Made by a program: the position numbers and the translations under genes
Shown: positions 1 to 6,792 of the stretch, piece by piece
Numbering within the stretch: the first letter of the stretch is position 1
Layout: each line of letters starts with the position of its first letter
Notes under the pieces: model-generated
Seen by the model: only the letters and a program-made list of their open reading frames with translations
What the model was told of the DNA's origin: nothing
Database searches by the model: none
Origin: Bacteroidales bacterium UBA6192
GTDB taxonomy: Bacteria; Bacteroidota; Bacteroidia; Bacteroidales; F082
Length of the DNA: 53,475 nt
Reading direction: 5' to 3'
Assembly (NCBI GenBank): GCA_002422725.1
Contig: DITE01000057.1
Coordinates: 1 to 53,475 of the forward strand

Positions 1-1
1 T

Positions 2-175
2 AAAATACTCCTTTATATGACTCTCATCCTTGCAATGCTTATCCTTATCTATAAAAAGATTAACGGATTTGGCTATAAAACTGCAAAAAGACGGTTTGCA
101 ATGGAATTAGAGTATATTATCGATGATTATATGATCCAAAAAAGCGGCGGTAATCCAAATACAGTTTTCCGATAA
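2..175 (+). pseudogene. IS4-type transposase, C-terminal end (5' part outside window)
   Basis: An open frame enters from the left edge and stops at 173-175. It encodes about 57 residues with a hydrophobic stretch (LYMTLILAMLILIYKK), then a basic GYKTAKRRFAMELE segment and the tail SGGNPNTVF. From memory this resembles the last residues of Bacteroidota IS4-family DDE transposases, which typically end in an SGGDP..VF-like tail. The catalytic residues lie outside the window, so I cannot tell whether the element is intact. No terminal inverted repeat is evident in the 274 bases before the next gene. Confidence 0.5.
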
Positions 176-449
176 AGTAATCTGTAACCCTAACTTTCAA
201 TACTTCAAAGAACTATTTTATGATTAACTATAAATATTTGCACTTAAGGTTTTGAACACTCATAATCACAAATCAAAAATTTAAAAAATCCCCAAATAAT
301 TGACGACTGATGATCTCCAATTGACGATTTTAGATCTTGGGTGTTTCGGATATTGAACGAAGCAGTCATCTTGTTTGTAGTGAAACTGTGTTGACCTATG
401 TGTCATTTTTTTTATCTTTACCCCAAATTATTCATGAATCATTTAATCA

Positions 450-1814
450 ATGGAAAAAGCACGTAACTACATCGAAACCAACAAAGAAAGGTTTCTCGAA
501 GAACTATTCAACCTGATCAGGATTCCTTCAATCAGCAGTATTGCCGACCATAAACCTGATATGGTGAAAGCCGCAGAATACTGGAAAGAAAGCATTTTGA
601 GAGCAGGCGCCGACAAAGCCGAAGTGTTGCCAACCGATGGCAATCCGGTGGTTTATGGTGAAAAGATCATTGACCCTGAACTGCCAACAGTGCTGGTGTA
701 TGCCCATTATGATGTGATGCCTGTTGATCCGCTTAACCTGTGGACAAGCCCTCCTTTTGAACCTGAAATCAGAGACGGGAAGATTTTTGCCCGCGGAGCC
801 GACGACGACAAGGGACAAGGCTTTATGCATGCCAAAGCCTTCGAAACAATGGTAAAAACAGGCACCTTGCCATGCAATGTAAAGTTCATGATCGAAGGTG
901 AGGAAGAAATTGGTTCACCCAGTCTGGGCAAATGGTGCGAAGCCCACAAAGATATGCTCAAGGCCGATCTGATACTTGTTTCCGACACCAGTATGATAGG
1001 TCCCGATGTTCCGTCGATCACCACAGGACTGCGCGGACTGGCCTATTGGCAGGTGGAGGTTACAGGCCCCAACCGCGACCTTCACTCAGGCCTTTTCGGG
1101 GGTGCAGTGGCCAACCCCATCATCGTGCTTGCCGAGATGATCAGTTCGATGCTCGATGAGAAAAACCGCATTACCATACCCGGTTTTTACGATGATGTAC
1201 TCGAAGCTACAGCCGACGAAAGGGTGCTGCTCAACAAAGCACCATTTAGTGAAGAAGCTTATAAAAAAGCCCTCAATGTGACCGAACTGCGCGGCGAACA
1301 AGGTTTTACCACCACCGAACGAACCGGCATCAGGCCAACTTTCGATGTGTGTGGTATCTGGGGTGGCTACACCGGCGAAGGTGCCAAAACAGTGCTGCCA
1401 TCCAAGGCTTATGCGAAAGTATCCTGCCGTCTGGTTCCAAACCAGAACCACGAAAAAGTGGCACAGATGTTCAAGGATCATTTTGAAAGCATTGCCCCCA
1501 ACACCGTTCAAGTTAAGGTTGAGAGTCTTCATGGAGGCCAGGCTTATGTGTGCCCGATTGAGCTCCCTGCCTATAAGGCAGCCGAGAAAGCCTATATGCT
1601 CACCTATGGAAAACAGCCGGTGCCTATGCGCAGTGGCGGCAGCATCCCGATTATCTCCACCTTTGAACAGATATTGGGGATTAAAACCCTGCTGATGGGC
1701 TTTGGTTTGGAGTCGGACGCCATCCATTCACCCAATGAGAACTATCCGCTGGCTAATTTCTACAAGGGCATCGAAACCATTGTGGCTTTTTATCAGGAGT
1801 TTGCAAAAAAATAA
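450..1814 (+). CDS. M20-family metallodipeptidase
   Basis: A 454-residue protein of the M20 (carnosinase/PepV-like) zinc peptidases, which cleave dipeptides with a two-metal site. Metal-ligand motifs are in order: AHYDVMPVDP (His86, Asp88), GADDDKGQ (Asp119 region), EGEEEIGS (catalytic/metal Glu152-Glu153), SDTS (Asp179) and the C-terminal AIHSPNE His. The central dimerisation domain (about 205-370) contains TGPNRDLHSG. Length is normal for the family and there is no signal peptide, so it is probably cytoplasmic. The gene stands alone and is followed by a hairpin terminator. No clear Shine-Dalgarno sequence precedes the ATG, as is common in Bacteroidota. Confidence 0.93.
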   Translation: MEKARNYIETNKERFLEELFNLIRIPSISSIADHKPDMVKAAEYWKESILRAGADKAEVLPTDGNPVVYGEKIIDPELPTVLVYAHYDVMPVDPLNLWTSPPFEPEIRDGKIFARGADDDKGQGFMHAKAFETMVKTGTLPCNVKFMIEGEEEIGSPSLGKWCEAHKDMLKADLILVSDTSMIGPDVPSITTGLRGLAYWQVEVTGPNRDLHSGLFGGAVANPIIVLAEMISSMLDEKNRITIPGFYDDVLEATADERVLLNKAPFSEEAYKKALNVTELRGEQGFTTTERTGIRPTFDVCGIWGGYTGEGAKTVLPSKAYAKVSCRLVPNQNHEKVAQMFKDHFESIAPNTVQVKVESLHGGQAYVCPIELPAYKAAEKAYMLTYGKQPVPMRSGGSIPIISTFEQILGIKTLLMGFGLESDAIHSPNENYPLANFYKGIETIVAFYQEFAKK

Positions 1815-1833
1815 CTTAAGAGAACATGCAATG

Positions 1834-1862
1834 AAAACCGGCCCGCGAAGCCGGTTTTTTTG
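1834..1862 (+). terminator. Rho-independent terminator after the M20 peptidase
   Basis: AAACCGGC (1835-1842) pairs with GCCGGTTT (1850-1857) around a 7-base loop and is followed by a run of T. It lies about 20 bases past the peptidase stop. Confidence 0.85.
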
Positions 1863-1911
1863 TTTTTGCGCAATTGCTGATGCTAGGCCTGTGAATATAA
1901 CAACGGCTATT

Positions 1912-2448
1912 AAACACATGCGACCCCTCCGGGGTCAATGGATCTTTTCTTTTGTTTTCTATACACATGTGACCCCACTGGGGTCAGGCAAAACAAAAAT
2001 CATGAATTTACCATTAACCCTGCGCTCAATAAACATGCTAATGCAACGGCAAACGACCCCTCCGGGGTCGCATGTATATAGAAAAAGTCATCATGCCATT
2101 CCGACCCCAGCGGGGTCGCAAGTGTTTGAAAAACTCCCCCCTCACCCTTGACGAAATAGCCGATGACAACGGCAAAAAACGTGGCTACGAAACCTCAATA
2201 TATTTTTATCATCCCGATCATCTGGGCACAAACACATTAATTACCGACCTGCATGGCGATCCTTACCAATTCTTCGTAAATTTGCCCTACGGAGAAACCA
2301 TGATTGAACAATCTAACATTGTCGACTACGACAACCCCTTCAAATTCAACGGCAAGGAACTTGACACCGAAACCGGACTATACTACTACGGCGCTCGTTA
2401 CTACGACCCAACATTAAGTGTGTGGTTGGGGGTGGATCCGCTGGCGGA
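1912..2448. repeat. Long direct repeat, copy 1 (palindromes plus RHS core)
   Basis: This stretch recurs at 4032-4567. The match starts at TAAACACATGCG, runs through four palindromes and into the RHS core, and fades at the end of the VDPLA codons. By eye, about 250 bases of the core part (from about 2085 to 2336) differ at only about two positions. The palindrome part and the last 110 bases differ more. Beyond 2448 the copies are unrelated. Confidence 0.9.
1922..2117. repeat. Cluster of four REP-like palindromes GACCCC-NNN-GGGGTC
   Basis: Four perfect 6-bp stems with 3-base loops lie at 1922-1936 (TCC), 1971-1985 (ACT), 2055-2069 (TCC) and 2103-2117 (AGC). Flanks of the first and third are mirror images (ACATGC before, GCATGT after), so the units occur in both orientations as in BIME/REP arrays. 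The last palindrome lies inside the first codons of the RHS frame. They are not followed by T-runs, so they are not ordinary terminators. Confidence 0.85.
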
Positions 2449-3217
2449 GAAATACACAGCTTGGTCTTCATATGCATATTGTTTAGATAATCCAATTATA
2501 TATATTGATCATGACGGCAGAGAAGTATTGCCAACGAATAAATTAAAGGCAAATTCATCAGTCTATTCTTTCTTCCAAGTTGCTAGTTCAAATAGTGTTT
2601 GGAAAAATATGATGAAAAATTTCTACGCCAATCAGAATAGTGTTTATGTGCATTTAGGAAAGTTAAGAAACAGTAACAATGCACCATCTGGATTTACGAA
2701 TGTAGCGAGAACAGAATCTCACTTATCAACTAGCAATCCTGTATCTAAATTTGGACAGCATAGGATTATAATCAATTCTGATATTCTCAATTCTTCAGGT
2801 GAGATAGGCATAGATCAGACCTTCCTTATGATGGCATTAGTGCATGAAGGAGATCATGCTAGAATGTTTGAAAGATTTAAACAGTCAAATGGGACTTTTG
2901 AAGGATTTCTGGGTCATATAGACTTCATTTTAAACCGATCAGGAGGAGACGGACATCATAATCAAATGGGAGCTTTTAATCGATCCATATTAGTGGATGC
3001 AATGAAAGAATTTGACAATCAATTCCTTAACGGTGGTGGAACAGTCCCCGACTATCATACTGAAGATTGGTATCAGGCCATGTCATGGTATGGCTTAAGA
3101 AACACCCAAGCATGGAAAGACTTTAAGGCAAATAATCCGGAAAAATCCGCACAATATCACAATCTAATTAATCAACAAATTGAAAGGAATAAAAATGGAA
3201 TTGAAAGAGGCAATTAG
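2072..3217 (+). CDS. Headless RHS core with HEGDH metallopeptidase-like C-terminal tip
   Basis: A 381-residue frame. Residues about 40-148 are the RHS repeat-associated core: YFYHPDHLGTNTLITD, NPFKFNGKELDTETGLYYYG, ARYYDP, VDPLAEKY, SSYAYCLDNP, DHDG. A complete RHS protein has a thousand or more residues before this point; here the frame opens in a palindrome and an in-frame stop lies at 2039-2041. There is thus no shell, no signal peptide, and the ATG is only a default start. After residue 150 a unique tip begins. It contains LMMALVHEGDHARM, an HExxH zinc motif (His258, Glu259, His262), and GGDGHHNQMG (295-296), a possible third ligand. I infer a metallopeptidase-type toxin domain. It may be a silent or donor cassette rather than an expressed effector. 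Confidence 0.72.
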   Translation: MYIEKVIMPFRPQRGRKCLKNSPLTLDEIADDNGKKRGYETSIYFYHPDHLGTNTLITDLHGDPYQFFVNLPYGETMIEQSNIVDYDNPFKFNGKELDTETGLYYYGARYYDPTLSVWLGVDPLAEKYTAWSSYAYCLDNPIIYIDHDGREVLPTNKLKANSSVYSFFQVASSNSVWKNMMKNFYANQNSVYVHLGKLRNSNNAPSGFTNVARTESHLSTSNPVSKFGQHRIIINSDILNSSGEIGIDQTFLMMALVHEGDHARMFERFKQSNGTFEGFLGHIDFILNRSGGDGHHNQMGAFNRSILVDAMKEFDNQFLNGGGTVPDYHTEDWYQAMSWYGLRNTQAWKDFKANNPEKSAQYHNLINQQIERNKNGIERGN

Positions 3218-3551
3218 AATTATGTTTTCATTCTTATTGTTTGGATTGGTGATAGTTTCATGTATTAGCGATAAACGCGGAAGGCAATCGGGTCATGAAA
3301 AAATTGTCGATATTAAGGAACAATCTGACATAGATTCAGTTAGAGGAGAATATATTGACAAGGAAGTAGAAGAAAATTCTATTGTCGAAGATTCTGTTTC
3401 ACACACTTTCCCCACTTCATACGATTATGAAAGCGAGGCGTATATTTACTATCATAGTCAAATAGGGAAATTTTATAATGACTCCGTTTTTAATCTCTAC
3501 TACCCTAATCGCTTACAATCTCTAGATTCGCTGATAAAGAATAAAAACTAA
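3195..3551 (+). CDS. Small lipoprotein, candidate immunity protein for RHS tip 1
   Basis: A 118-residue protein. It begins with a signal peptide and lipobox (FLLFGLVIVSC, Cys about residue 22), followed by an acidic region. I chose the ATG at 3195 because AAAGGA lies just upstream; a second in-frame ATG at 3180 is possible. The gene overlaps the end of the RHS tip by 23 bases, so the two are translationally coupled. That arrangement, a small gene directly behind a polymorphic toxin tip, is typical of immunity genes. A lipoprotein location would suit a toxin that acts in the periplasm or envelope. I recognise no family, so the function is inferred from position only. Confidence 0.6.
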   Translation: MELKEAIRIMFSFLLFGLVIVSCISDKRGRQSGHEKIVDIKEQSDIDSVRGEYIDKEVEENSIVEDSVSHTFPTSYDYESEAYIYYHSQIGKFYNDSVFNLYYPNRLQSLDSLIKNKN

Positions 3552-3715
3552 TAAAGAAAAAATACTATTTGACAAGCTTTATCAATTAATAAGGTATCTA
3601 GGATTTCTTGAAAGAAGTCTTATTACTTTTTTCTTGCAAAAATTGTCTCTATCATTCTTAGTTTTGTCCTCACTGAAAGCATCGGCCTGCTAAGCCTTAT
3701 CAGATCCTTACAATT

Positions 3716-4023
3716 AGAGGCACATCGTTTAGTTCCCTTTAATTGTCTCGCCGTATGATTTCACCCATTCCACGATAACACCACGCTCCACATCATTCAG
3801 GTTTCCGGGTGGGTGCATCAGCTTGTAGGGTGTGGGAGGCATTGATCCTTCTTCGAGTACTTCAGCAATTTCTTCGAGTGTATGATGCTGTTTGTCAGCA
3901 CTAAGTAAATGCCATTCAGAGAAATTTACCTTCTTTTTTGCAGATTTGATGTTGTTGCTGATCATCCACGAAACCGGTGCCACACTTGCATACCAGGGGT
4001 AATTGGTGCGGTTGGAATGGCAG
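3716..4023. repeat. 308-bp direct repeat, copy 1 (3' part of haem-binding gene)
   Basis: This segment recurs without indels at 5712-6019, beginning AGAGGCACATCG and ending TTGGAATGGCAG. By eye about nine bases in ten agree, with many differences at third codon positions. It is the right end of the duplicated unit; eight bases later the second palindrome array starts. Confidence 0.9.
3729..4023 (-). pseudogene. Truncated haem-binding cytochrome gene (3' part only)
   Basis: On the minus strand this encodes the last 98 residues of the haem-binding protein found complete at 5725-6192: HSNRTNYPWYASVAPVSWMI, NFSEW, ADKQHH, EEGSMPPTPYKLMHP, VIVEWVKSYG. The break falls inside the CxxCH haem motif, so the signal anchor and the first haem cysteine are gone. 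Upstream, the frame merges with the palindrome array (up to 4088), which gives a spurious chimeric start. No internal stop has appeared, which suggests a fairly recent duplication or homogenisation with the intact copy. Confidence 0.8.
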
Positions 4024-4031
4024 ATAAAAAT

Positions 4032-4567
4032 AAACACATGCGACCCCTCCGGGGTCAATGAATCTTTTCTTTTGTTTTCTATACACATGTGACCCCGCTG
4101 GGGTCAGGCAAAACAAAATCTTGAATAAACCGATAACCCTGCTTTCAATAAACATGCTAATGCAACAGTAAACGACCCCGGAGGGGTCGCATGTTTAAAG
4201 AAAAAGTCATCATACCATTCCGACCCCAGCGGGGTCGCAAGTGTTTGAAAAACTCCCCCCTCACCCTTGACGAAATAGCCGATGACAACGGCAAAAAACG
4301 TGGCTACGAAACCTCAATATATTTCTATCATCCCGATCATCTGGGCACAAACACATTAATTACCGACCTGCATGGCGATCCTTACCAATTCTTCGTAAAT
4401 TTGCCCTACGGAGAAACCATGATTGAACAATCTAACATTGTCGACTACGACAACCCTTACAAGTTCAACGGAAAAGAACTTGACACCGAAACCGGACTAT
4501 ACTACTACGGCGCACGTTACTACGACCCCAAACTTAGTGGGTGGTTGAGTGTGGATCCGCTGGCGGA
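4032..4567. repeat. Long direct repeat, copy 2 (palindromes plus RHS core)
   Basis: Second copy of 1912-2448, offset by 2119-2120 bases. It joins directly, after the 8-base spacer ATAAAAAT, to the truncated haem-binding fragment that ends unit 1. This junction is the signature of a head-to-tail tandem duplication. Confidence 0.9.
4042..4236. repeat. Second cluster of four REP-like palindromes
   Basis: GACCCC-NNN-GGGGTC stems lie at 4042-4056 (TCC), 4091-4105 (GCT), 4174-4188 (GGA) and 4222-4236 (AGC). Compared with cluster 1, the loops have changed while all stems are conserved. The third loop is GGA where cluster 1 has TCC, its reverse complement. Keeping the stems while loops vary indicates selection on the hairpin or repeated insertion of the same element. 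Confidence 0.85.
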
Positions 4568-5303
4568 AGAATTTACTTCTCAGACTCCATACGCTGCTTT
4601 TAGTTGTAATCCAATAATTAACATTGATCCAGATGGCCAAGCTGTTTTTAATAGTGTTGATGGCTATAAAGATTTAAAAGGTAATTATAAATGGTATGAC
4701 AACCAAACCGCTGATGTTATTCATAAAGATGATAAAATTTGGTCAAAGATAACTGATAGCCGGATTGTTTTTGATATGGTTGCTTCTGGGATGTTAGACA
4801 ATATTCCAGAACAAAGCGACCCTGGGGAGATACAGCCTTACACTCCAAATTTTTTTGGAGGAGCTGAAGAATATTTAAATTCTCCAAGTATTTCGCCTAA
4901 TGAAGCTATTGGTAAATTCGCTCTTGGTATTCTGTATGGAGTTGCGGATGATATTATGGTATATGGGTCTAATTTATTACTAGGCCCATCAAATGCAAGG
5001 CATTTAAATAATTCAGGCGCAAATACTTCTGAAATTACGAATTCAGGTGTAAATGCGATAACAACTATTGTTCCAGTAGGTTCGTTTGGTAAAGCTATTG
5101 GGATAGGAAAACAATCATTAAATGCATCTAAATTTGGCACACTTTTTAAAGGAGGTAGTGTGTTAAAAGGTTCACATAATATACGAGGAATAAACATTAG
5201 AAAATACAATCATACAATAAGAACAAATAATTCGTTTAATTCTACTTTTCCGTATTTTAACTATTCTCCTTTGTTATTAAATCCAAGCTCTGACACAAAA
5301 TAA
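4191..5303 (+). CDS. Headless RHS core with a second, unrelated C-terminal tip
   Basis: A 370-residue frame whose first 125 residues are almost identical to those of the RHS frame at 2072 (NPYKFNGKELDTETGLYYYG, ARYYDPKLSGWLSVDPLA). After NIDPDG (about 146-149) the sequence is entirely different. It contains an alanine/glycine-rich segment (KFALGILYGVADDIMVYGSN, about 255-280) of the kind seen in pretoxin regions before RHS and contact-dependent toxins. It ends in an Asn/Ser/Tyr-rich tail with no motif I recognise. As in copy 1, the large N-terminal RHS shell is missing and the start lies in a palindrome. The toxin identity is unknown. The base composition of the tip is visibly AT-richer than that of the core. 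Confidence 0.68.
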   Translation: MFKEKVIIPFRPQRGRKCLKNSPLTLDEIADDNGKKRGYETSIYFYHPDHLGTNTLITDLHGDPYQFFVNLPYGETMIEQSNIVDYDNPYKFNGKELDTETGLYYYGARYYDPKLSGWLSVDPLAEEFTSQTPYAAFSCNPIINIDPDGQAVFNSVDGYKDLKGNYKWYDNQTADVIHKDDKIWSKITDSRIVFDMVASGMLDNIPEQSDPGEIQPYTPNFFGGAEEYLNSPSISPNEAIGKFALGILYGVADDIMVYGSNLLLGPSNARHLNNSGANTSEITNSGVNAITTIVPVGSFGKAIGIGKQSLNASKFGTLFKGGSVLKGSHNIRGINIRKYNHTIRTNNSFNSTFPYFNYSPLLLNPSSDTK

Positions 5304-5315
5304 AGCAAATAGAAA

Positions 5316-5546
5316 ATGTTTTATGGTTCAATAATTGCGCGATTTTTTGGAGTAATGATTGTGTTGATTATACGATTCTTTTACTCCGTACTGACTGGCA
5401 AAAAGATAAAGACATTTGCTGACATCTGGAAAGGGCCTGTTTACGATGATTTAGCAGATAATGCTTCCTATGAAATGAAGTTTATTTTAATAGGCGTTAT
5501 TTTCATCTTTATAGCATGCTGGTTTTTAATGAAAATTCCTTTATAA
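5316..5546 (+). CDS. Small two-helix membrane protein, candidate immunity protein for RHS tip 2
   Basis: A 76-residue protein 12 bases behind the second RHS tip. It has two hydrophobic segments, about residues 5-26 and 54-74, joined by a charged loop (KKIKTFADIWKGPVYDDLAD). The position right behind a polymorphic tip suggests an immunity protein. An inner-membrane location would fit a toxin that attacks the membrane or crosses it. There is no similarity to the lipoprotein in the same position of unit 1, so tip and partner appear to have been exchanged together. No family recognised. Confidence 0.5.
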   Translation: MFYGSIIARFFGVMIVLIIRFFYSVLTGKKIKTFADIWKGPVYDDLADNASYEMKFILIGVIFIFIACWFLMKIPL

Positions 5547-5711
5547 ATAATTATTAAGATATTAAAACATCATCTATGTATAATCCTATACTTTTTACGA
5601 AAAGTTATTGGGGATAATTACCATTAACAAAAATAAAATACAATGGTAAAAAACAGTCTCAGCGTCTGTAACTATGTCAAATTACATAACTTTATCTTGT
5701 CCGTTTCAACA

Positions 5712-6019
5712 AGAGGCACATCGTTTAGTTCCCTTTTATTCTCTCGCTGTATGATTTCACCCATTCCACGATAACACCACGCTCCACATCATTCAGGTTT
5801 CCGGGTGGGTGCATCAGCTTGTAGGGTGTGGGAGGCATCGATCCTTCTTCGAGCACTTCAACTATCTCCATGAGGTTATGATGCTGTTTGTCGGCACTAA
5901 GCACATGCCATTCGGAGAAATTCACTTTCTTTTTTGCCGATTTGATGTTGTTGCTGATCATCCATGAAACTGGGGCTACGCTGGCATACCAGGGATAATT
6001 GGTGCGGTTGGAATGGCAG
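5712..6019. repeat. 308-bp direct repeat, copy 2 (inside the intact haem-binding gene)
   Basis: Counterpart of 3716-4023. It covers the 3' flank and the last 98 codons of the intact haem-binding gene. The repeat ends exactly where the truncated copy breaks off. Confidence 0.9.
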
Positions 6020-6192
6020 TTGTAGCAAGCACTTAGCATACTTGTTCTGACAACCGTTGGCACATCCGTGAGCTGTGCAAAAAGTTCGTTGCGGTTTATC
6101 ACTGTCTCGCTATTCCTCTCAGGCCGCACAAATTGAATGGCGATGAAGAGTATGATGATAATAATCAGTATGATAACGGTTCTGCTTTTCAT
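5725..6192 (-). CDS. Membrane-anchored haem-binding c-type cytochrome domain protein
   Basis: A 155-residue protein. An N-terminal membrane anchor (TVIILIIIIILFIAIQFV, residues 5-22) is followed by CYNCH (Cys56, Cys59, His60), a c-type haem attachment site. Then come HSNRTNYPWY, APVSWMI, NFSEW and a late MPPTPYKLMHP that could supply the distal methionine ligand. This is the pattern of the Haem_bd family common in Bacteroidota, thought to be periplasmic electron carriers. I chose the ATG at 6192, directly before the membrane segment, over one at 6228. A truncated copy lies at 3729-4023. Confidence 0.85.
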   Translation of the reverse strand: MKSRTVIILIIIIILFIAIQFVRPERNSETVINRNELFAQLTDVPTVVRTSMLSACYNCHSNRTNYPWYASVAPVSWMISNNIKSAKKKVNFSEWHVLSADKQHHNLMEIVEVLEEGSMPPTPYKLMHPPGNLNDVERGVIVEWVKSYSERIKGN

Positions 6193-6329
6193 TTCTCTAA
6201 TGTTTTTCGGGTACATTTCCGGCAACAATGTTAATAAAATCCACGCAAATCATACCGCTGCTCCTAAAAAAACATTTTAGACTGCTTTCTATTTTGATGT
6301 GCCAGCTTCAATTTATGACTCTTTTTCAT

Positions 6330-6425
6330 CTTATTCTTTGTGAAACTTCGTGTCTTCTTTGTGGCTCTCTGTGTAATAGCTATTGCACAAAGTTGCACCA
6401 AGAATCACAGAGTGACACTAAGAGA
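6330..6425. repeat. Intergenic imperfect inverted repeat (CTTCGTGTC ... GACACTAAG)
   Basis: Inside the 6229-6606 spacer, CTTCGTGTCTTC-like sequence on the left is mirrored by GTGACACTAAG on the right, with CTCTGTG and CACAGAG between. The imperfect arms could fold into one long hairpin. Two short frames across it (6228-6428 and 6340-6546) have no gene-like features. I believe similar sequences recur between genes in other Bacteroidota, but I cannot verify that here. Confidence 0.4.
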
Positions 6426-6505
6426 TAATGGATTCAGAATCAATCAAAACAATCCTCTGCACATTAAGATAAGATTTAGCCACATTTTTGCGAAACCGAG
6501 GCAAA

Positions 6506-6590
6506 AGCCCCCACTGGCAGCTTTTTGGCAAAAGGCCAATGGCTAATGGCCAACAGCCAAAAGCCAAAAGCTGACAAGGGTATGGGGGCT
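6506..6590. repeat. 85-bp imperfect inverted repeat with a GGCCAA-rich core
   Basis: AGCCCCC (6506-6512) pairs with GGGGGCT (6584-6590). Inside it, CAGCTTTTTGGC pairs with GCCAAAAGCTG. The loop is made of near-repeats of GGCCAATGGCTAATGGCC. TTTAGCC and GGCTAAA extend the pairing outwards. No coding sequence fits. It may be a small non-autonomous element or a structured spacer between the haem-binding gene and the tRNA. Confidence 0.5.
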
Positions 6591-6606
6591 AAATGACAAG
6601 TCTATC

Positions 6607-6638
6607 AAAAAAAAACTCCTTCCAATTACGAAAGGAGT
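6607..6638 (-). terminator. Rho-independent terminator behind tRNA-Pro
   Basis: On the minus strand, ACTCCTT (6638-6632) pairs with AAGGAGT (6621-6615) and is followed by eight T (6614-6607). It lies 9 bases after the tRNA 3' end. Confidence 0.85.
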
Positions 6639-6647
6639 CCCATATTG

Positions 6648-6721
6648 TCGGAGCGGCCCGACTCGAACGGGCGACCGCTTGCACCCCATGCAAGAATGCT
6701 AGCCAACTGCACCACGCCCCG
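6648..6721 (-). tRNA. tRNA-Pro (anticodon GGG)
   Basis: A 74-nt cloverleaf. Acceptor CGGGGCG pairs with CGCTCCG, with discriminator A. The anticodon stem CTTGC/GCAAG encloses the loop ATGGGGT, so the anticodon is GGG (proline CCC/CCU). The T arm is GCCCG-TTCGAGT-CGGGC. CCA is not encoded. A terminator follows directly. Confidence 0.95.
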
Positions 6722-6792
6722 ATTGTTAAATGAGGCCGCAAAAGTAAAACAATTTGACCAAAAACACAAATCGTATTTCAGGCACTCACTGT

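Noticed and set aside
1086..1727. 213-codon minus-strand frame inside the M20 peptidase gene
   Set aside because: It lies entirely antisense to a complete, motif-rich gene, and its translation has no recognisable domain; it is a shadow frame.
1922..4236. Possible CRISPR array from the repeated GACCCC..GGGGTC units
   Set aside because: Units are only 15 bases, have irregular spacing, include loop variation and occur in coding sequence; there are no regular spacers and no cas genes.
6228..6546. Two short plus-strand frames in the spacer before tRNA-Pro, one with a signal-peptide-like start
   Set aside because: Both run through inverted repeats, and the hydrophobic start (FFVALCVIAIAQSC) is a by-product of the GTGTC/CTTTGTG repeat text.
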